Assembly (NCBI GenBank): GCA_042092935.1
Contig: JBELFK010000107.1
Coordinates: 1-10,196, forward strand
Direction: 5' to 3'
DNA length: 10,196 bases
Source: JASMHC01 sp042092935
GTDB taxonomy: Bacteria; Pseudomonadota; Alphaproteobacteria; Rhodobacterales; Rhodobacteraceae
Shown: in pieces, positions 7,387 through 10,196 of the stretch
Layout: each line of letters starts with the position of its first letter
How positions within the stretch are numbered: the stretch's first letter is position 1
Translations under genes and position numbers: made by a program
Notes under the pieces: model-generated
What the model was told of the DNA's origin: nothing
Database searches by the model: none
The model's input: only the letters and a program-made list of their open reading frames with translations

Positions 7387-7394
7387 GTGGATAA
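7386..7394 (-). promoter_or_regulatory. Perfect DnaA box at the maf start codon
   Basis: TTATCCACA read on the minus strand, identical to the high-affinity DnaA consensus. Its last A is the A of the maf ATG, and it fills the spacer between GGAG and the start codon. It is the leftmost box of the cluster. Confidence 0.8.
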
Positions 7395-7517
7395 CTCCGT
7401 GGGCAAGTCGCAGATGAATTCGTTACTGAGTTATGAAGAAAATGAACAACTTCCACCAGAGCCAGCCGGATCGGGATAAATCAGCCGGTCCCGGAAAAGT
7501 CGCGTTGGTTCATACAG

Positions 7518-7526
7518 TGTGGGTAA
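7518..7526 (-). promoter_or_regulatory. DnaA box, one mismatch
   Basis: TTACCCACA on the minus strand, differing from TTATCCACA at position 4. Same orientation as the box at 7541-7549, with centres 23 bp apart, so the pair sit roughly two helical turns apart on the left side of the AT-rich block. Confidence 0.55.
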
Positions 7527-7540
7527 GGATAGGTTTTTCT

Positions 7541-7549
7541 TGTGTGTAA
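7541..7549 (-). promoter_or_regulatory. DnaA box, one mismatch to TTATNCACA
   Basis: TTACACACA on the minus strand, differing from TTATNCACA at position 4. It lies within a TG-repeat-like run next to the AT-rich block; a further weak TCTCACACA (7558-7566, minus) follows at once. Confidence 0.45.
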
Positions 7550-7563
7550 GCATCCGATGTGTG

Positions 7564-7640
7564 AGATTTTTTAACTTATCCACATAAGATATTTGATTTT
7601 ATGTTATTGATATTAAAAGATTTAAGTTCGTTTATAACAA
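7564..7640. other. AT-rich block, candidate DNA unwinding element
   Basis: Hand count gives 14 G+C in 77 bases (about 18%), in a region whose neighbouring genes are far more GC-rich. It contains the central perfect DnaA box and a long run of A/T with TTAA and TTGATA elements. TATGTTATTGATA (7600-7612) is one base off the IHF consensus on the minus strand. Low duplex stability beside a strong DnaA box is what an origin unwinding site needs. Confidence 0.6.
7576..7584 (+). promoter_or_regulatory. Perfect DnaA box in the AT-rich block
   Basis: TTATCCACA, identical to the high-affinity consensus. It is embedded in the hyphenated palindrome CTTAT-CCAC-ATAAG (7575-7588). Opposite orientation to the three boxes on its left, same orientation as the box at 7700-7708. 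Confidence 0.82.
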
Positions 7641-7699
7641 GCTGTCCCTAATTTCATCCACTGCGTTTGCGCGACTGTATGAAACTGTGGGCAAGTCAA

Positions 7700-7708
7700 T
7701 AATCCACA
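7700..7708 (+). promoter_or_regulatory. DnaA box, one mismatch
   Basis: TAATCCACA, differing from consensus at position 2. A weaker minus-strand site, TTGCCCACA (7686-7694), lies five bases to its left, forming a convergent pair. A GC cluster (GGCGGCCC, about 7717-7724) and then T-rich triplets follow on the right. Confidence 0.55.
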
Positions 7709-7793
7709 GAACATAGGCGGCCCTACATAATCATCATCTTTTCTTTTCTTTCTATATTATTATTAAGAGAGGCTCAGAAGAGCGAGTAACCCG

Positions 7794-8246
7794 ATGAGTG
7801 ATTTCCTTGCATTGGCCTATCCATGGGTAAAGTCTCTGCACATCATGGCTGTGATAAGCTGGATGGCTGGCTTGTTCTATCTGCCTCGGCTTTTTGTCTA
7901 TCACGCCGAACGCGTGGAAACCGGCAGTGAAACCGACAGGCTTTTTCAAGTTATGGAAATGAAGCTGCTCCGGTTTATTATGAACAATGCGATGATCGTG
8001 GCTTGGATTGCAGGTCTGATGATGGTGCTGACACCCGGGGTGATCGATTGGGGCGCTGTGTGGCCCTATGCCAAGGGTGTTTCGGTTGTAGCTATGACAT
8101 GGTTCCACATGTGGCTTGCTGCCCGTCGTAAGGGTTTTGAGCGGGGCGAGAACATGCTTGAGGGGCGGCGCTATCGTTTGATGAACGAAGTTCCGACGGT
8201 TTTGATGCTGATTATTGTCGTTTCGGTGGTCGTGAAACCGTTTTAG
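7794..8246 (+). CDS. hemJ: HemJ-type protoporphyrinogen IX oxidase (UPF0093)
   Basis: Oxidises protoporphyrinogen IX to protoporphyrin IX in heme and bacteriochlorophyll synthesis. HemJ is the membrane enzyme most alphaproteobacteria use instead of HemG or HemY. The 150-residue protein has four hydrophobic segments (about 10-33, 62-80, 88-108, 132-148). Family signatures are KSLHIMAVISWMAGLFYLPR (13-32) with the conserved His16, LLRFIMNNAMI (58-68), Y92-A-K94-G in the third helix region, W103-F-H-M-W, and the NEVPTVLM stretch (131-138). ATG 7794 gives a full-length family member; only a weak purine run (AGAGCGAG) precedes it. It borders the origin region and reads toward rho. hemE, which flanks the origin in Caulobacter, is not here. 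Confidence 0.92.
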   Translation: MSDFLALAYPWVKSLHIMAVISWMAGLFYLPRLFVYHAERVETGSETDRLFQVMEMKLLRFIMNNAMIVAWIAGLMMVLTPGVIDWGAVWPYAKGVSVVAMTWFHMWLAARRKGFERGENMLEGRRYRLMNEVPTVLMLIIVVSVVVKPF

Positions 8247-8393
8247 GACCCTGCAATTTCCTTAGAAACTTGACTCTGACGGGCCCAAAGTCTAGATCCT
8301 GCCCAAACCACACCCGTCCGGGCCAGTGGGCTTCCGAATTTGAAAATTTATCTGTCTTTGGCTGCCGGTTTGGTGGCTGGTAGGAGTCTTTAT
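8247..8393 (+). promoter_or_regulatory. rho leader with candidate promoter and C-rich segment
   Basis: A 147-bp gap between hemJ and rho. TTGACT (8270-8275) is a good -35; 17 bases on, TAGATC (8293-8298) is a weak -10. Just behind it, 8291-8320 has 14 C against 4 G in 30 bases, C-rich and poor in pairing partners, as in Rho-loading (rut) RNA. No intrinsic terminator for hemJ is visible. AGGAG (8382-8386) is the rho ribosome-binding site, seven bases before ATG. Promoter position is tentative. Confidence 0.4.
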
Positions 8394-9662
8394 ATGACTG
8401 ACCGTTTGAATCTTGCTGATCTCAAAAGAAAAACCCCAAAAGATCTTTTGTCGATGGCAGAAGAGCTCGAGATCGAAAATGCCACCACGATGCGCAAAGG
8501 CGAGATCATGTTCCAGATTCTCCGCGAACGCGCGGATGAAGGCTGGGAGGTTTCGGGCGACGGTGTGCTTGAGGTTCTTCAAGACGGTTTCGGGTTCCTT
8601 CGCTCACCCGAGGCGAACTATCTTCCTGGCCCCGATGACATTTACGTCTCACCGGAAATGATTAAGAAATTCTCGTTGCGCACGGGTGATACCATTGACG
8701 GCGAAATCAAAGCGCCTGACGGGGATGAGCGCTATTTTGCTTTGACGGATGTCGCAAAGATCAATTTTGAAGACCCTGAAAAAGCCAAGCACAAGATCAA
8801 CTTTGACAATCTGACGCCGCTTTATCCTGACGAGCGTTTGAAGATGGAAACTGACGAACCGGCGACCAAGGATCGCTCGGCGCGGATCATCGATCTTGTG
8901 GCGCCGATTGGGAAAGGCCAGCGTTCGCTGATCGTCGCGCCGCCGCGGACGGGTAAAACGGTTATCCTGCAAAACATCGCGAATTCGATCGAGAAGAACC
9001 ATCCGGAATGCTACCTGATTGTTCTGCTGATCGATGAACGCCCCGAGGAAGTGACGGACATGCAGCGTTCGGTGAAGGGCGAGGTCGTGTCCTCAACCTT
9101 TGACGAACCGGCGACCCGTCACGTGGCCGTGGCCGAAATGGTGATCGAGAAGGCCAAGCGTTTGGTCGAGCATAAACGAGATGTTGTTATTCTACTTGAT
9201 TCAATCACAAGACTTGGTAGAGCGTTTAACACTGTCGTTCCGTCTTCGGGAAAAGTTCTGACCGGTGGTGTTGATGCAAACGCTTTGCAGCGCCCCAAGC
9301 GTTTCTTTGGTGCAGCCCGAAACATCGAAGAGGGTGGCTCGTTGACCATCATCTCAACGGCGCTGATCGATACCGGCAGCCGTATGGACGAAGTTATCTT
9401 CGAGGAATTCAAGGGCACGGGTAACTCGGAAATCGTTCTGGATCGCAAGATTGCAGACAAGCGCGTCTTCCCGGCGATTGATATTCTCAAGTCTGGCACA
9501 CGCAAGGAAGACCTGTTGGTCGATAAGATCGATCTACAGAAAACCTTTGTTCTGCGCCGCATCCTCAATCCTATGGGGACCACGGACGCGATTGAGTTCC
9601 TGATTTCGAAGCTGAAACAAACCAAAACCAACGAAGAGTTCTTCGATTCAATGAACGCCTGA
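8394..9662 (+). CDS. rho: Transcription termination factor Rho
   Basis: Hexameric RNA-dependent ATPase/translocase that releases RNA polymerase at Rho-dependent terminators. The protein is 422 residues, normal for alphaproteobacteria. Domains: N-terminal helical part (1-47, KRKTPKDLLSMAEELEIENA), cold-shock-like primary RNA-binding domain with RNP1 DGFGFLRS (64-71), and RecA-type ATPase domain. The latter has Walker A APPRTGKT (182-189), DERPEEVTDM (214-223), Walker B VVILLDS (D269), the Q-loop KVLTGGVDANALQRPKRFFG (287-306) and EFKGTGNSE (338-346) from the R-loop region. I chose ATG 8394 because AGGAG precedes it and the family begins like MTDRLNLADL; the frame is open back to TTG 8340, but that has no ribosome-binding site. 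The bases coding for the Walker B region (9171-9240) are unusually AT-rich with rare codons. mnmE starts 39 bp after the stop. Confidence 0.97.
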   Translation: MTDRLNLADLKRKTPKDLLSMAEELEIENATTMRKGEIMFQILRERADEGWEVSGDGVLEVLQDGFGFLRSPEANYLPGPDDIYVSPEMIKKFSLRTGDTIDGEIKAPDGDERYFALTDVAKINFEDPEKAKHKINFDNLTPLYPDERLKMETDEPATKDRSARIIDLVAPIGKGQRSLIVAPPRTGKTVILQNIANSIEKNHPECYLIVLLIDERPEEVTDMQRSVKGEVVSSTFDEPATRHVAVAEMVIEKAKRLVEHKRDVVILLDSITRLGRAFNTVVPSSGKVLTGGVDANALQRPKRFFGAARNIEEGGSLTIISTALIDTGSRMDEVIFEEFKGTGNSEIVLDRKIADKRVFPAIDILKSGTRKEDLLVDKIDLQKTFVLRRILNPMGTTDAIEFLISKLKQTKTNEEFFDSMNA

Positions 9663-9701
9663 TCCTAGCGGTCAGGGGCCGCTCGGAAAGGCCCGTTGAA
9701 A

Positions 9702-10196
9702 ATGGACACGATTTTCGCCCTCGCAACGGCGCAAGGCAAAGCCGGAGTGGCCGTGGTTCGGGTATCGGGACCACGGGCGTTTGCGGCATGTGAGTGGATC
9801 GCCGGGGGCGTGCCGAAACCACGCGAATCGTCTCTGCGTCGACTCAAAGGCGTTGACGGGTCCCTGCTGGATGAGGCGCTGATCCTCGCGTTTGCGGCGG
9901 GTCACAGCTTTACTGGCGAAGATGTTGTTGAGTTTCAATTGCACGGCTCGATTGCGGTTGTGCGCTCGGTTCTAGCGACGTTAGGGTCGTTTGACGGGTT
10001 GCGTTTGGCGGATCCAGGCGAGTTCACGCGGCGGGCGCTTGAAAATGATCGTTTGGATGTCGCGCAGATCGAAGGTCTGGCCGATCTGATCGAGGCCGAA
10101 AGCGATGCACAGCGTCGACAGGCCTTGCGGGTATTTGAGGGGAAGCTGGGCGACAAAGCGGAAAGCTGGCGGCGCGATTTGATCCGTGCGGCGGCC
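9702..10196 (+). CDS. mnmE: tRNA modification GTPase MnmE, 3'-truncated by the window edge
   Basis: With MnmG, MnmE installs the carboxymethylaminomethyl or aminomethyl group at C5 of wobble uridine-34 in certain tRNAs, using a formyl/methylene-tetrahydrofolate donor. The first 165 codons are in the window with no stop, so the gene continues beyond it. What is seen is the N-terminal folate-binding domain and the beginning of the helical domain: DTIFALATAQGKAGVAVVRV (2-21), SFTGEDVVEFQLHG (69-82), DPGEFTRRALENDRLDVAQI (104-123) and EGLADLIEAES (124-134). The G domain and C-terminal Cys motif lie outside. ATG 9702 gives the expected family N-terminus; GGAAAGG (about 9685-9691) is the probable ribosome-binding site. 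The 39-bp gap from rho suggests co-transcription. mnmG, rsmG and parAB often follow in this group. Confidence 0.96.
   Translation, partial: MDTIFALATAQGKAGVAVVRVSGPRAFAACEWIAGGVPKPRESSLRRLKGVDGSLLDEALILAFAAGHSFTGEDVVEFQLHGSIAVVRSVLATLGSFDGLRLADPGEFTRRALENDRLDVAQIEGLADLIEAESDAQRRQALRVFEGKLGDKAESWRRDLIRAAA

Larger units (their letters stand above)
7399..7697 (+). repeat. 11-bp direct repeat at both ends of the origin region
   Basis: GTGGGCAAGTC occurs exactly at 7399-7409 and 7687-7697. Each copy contains a degenerate minus-strand DnaA box (TTGCCCAC plus one base) and each sits beside a better box (7386-7394 and 7700-7708). The copies are 288 bp apart. Confidence 0.6.
7387..7793. other. oriC: Probable chromosomal replication origin (oriC)
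   Basis: A 407-bp stretch with no credible gene between divergent maf and hemJ. Seen directly: two perfect TTATCCACA DnaA boxes (7386-7394 minus, 7576-7584 plus); three sites one mismatch from TTATNCACA (7518-7526, 7541-7549, 7700-7708); two weaker ones (7398-7406, 7686-7694); a very AT-rich block (7564-7640); an 11-bp repeat near both ends; and a T/C-rich run (about 7731-7752) before hemJ. Known context: alphaproteobacterial origins such as Caulobacter Cori lie among this gene set, near maf-aroE-coaE-dnaQ on one side and rho, mnmE and par genes further out on the other. The flanking operons mostly run away from the gap, as expected of leading-strand genes leaving an origin. dnaA is not in the window, which is normal for this group. 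The assignment is inference, but several independent signs agree. Confidence 0.82.

Noticed and set aside
7463..7494. CAGCCGG direct repeat and CGGGA/TCCCG hairpin in the left part of the origin region
   Set aside because: Repeat units are only 7 bp and the stem 5 bp with a 12-base loop; too weak to call without comparison to related origins.
7753..7758. TATATT as a -10 element for hemJ
   Set aside because: No -35-like hexamer at 16-18 bases upstream; in an AT-rich stretch such matches are expected by chance.
7752..8108. 118-codon open frame on the - strand opposite hemJ
   Set aside because: Antisense to hemJ, whose membrane topology and motifs are clear; no family resemblance.
8340..8393. 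18-residue in-frame extension of Rho, or a rho leader peptide starting at TTG 8340
   Set aside because: No ribosome-binding site at the TTG, it reads into rho without a stop, and the family N-terminus matches ATG 8394, which has AGGAG upstream.
9667..9683. AGCGG/CCGCT inverted repeat after rho as an intrinsic terminator
   Set aside because: Only a 5-bp stem and no following T run; the short gap to mnmE fits read-through better.

Overview
The window looks like a piece of an alphaproteobacterial chromosome, most likely Rhodobacteraceae (Roseobacter/Rhodobacter relatives). The reasons are the protein sequences, a moderately high GC content, and the gene order: maf-aroE-coaE-dnaQ, secB, fxsA, a Tim44-like gene, mltA and an Smr gene on one side, and hemJ-rho-mnmE on the other. 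Everything except the 5' MFS gene is core housekeeping. I see no insertion sequences, phage genes, CRISPR arrays, toxin systems, tRNA or rRNA.

Layout: 1-1209 is the 3' part of an MFS transporter gene, its start lying outside the window. It runs convergently into a minus-strand cluster (1192-3481) that reads Tim44-like -> mltA -> smr, joined by two ATGA stop/start overlaps. A 110-bp divergent intergenic region separates it from plus-strand fxsA and secB (3592-4652). secB ends tail-to-tail, sharing a TTAA, with a second minus-strand operon (4649-7386) that reads maf -> aroE -> coaE -> dnaQ with overlaps at every junction. A 407-bp non-coding gap (7387-7793) follows. Then come plus-strand hemJ, rho and the first 165 codons of mnmE, which runs off the window.

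The key feature is the gap at 7387-7793, which I interpret as the chromosomal replication origin (oriC). It has two perfect TTATCCACA DnaA boxes, three more with one mismatch to TTATNCACA, a 77-bp stretch of about 18% GC around the central perfect box, and flanking genes that mostly point away from it. It sits among genes (maf on one side, hemJ/rho/mnmE on the other) that neighbour oriC in other alphaproteobacteria. One perfect DnaA box lies between the maf ribosome-binding site and its start codon, sharing one base with the ATG.

Functionally the genes cover nucleotide-pool sanitation (Maf), shikimate and coenzyme A synthesis (AroE, CoaE), replication proofreading (DnaQ), protein export (SecB, Tim44-like), murein turnover (MltA), heme synthesis (HemJ), transcription termination (Rho) and tRNA modification (MnmE). 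I found no clearly undescribed system. The points most worth checking are the origin architecture, a low-GC rare-codon island inside rho, and a C-rich leader before rho that may be an autoregulatory Rho-loading site.
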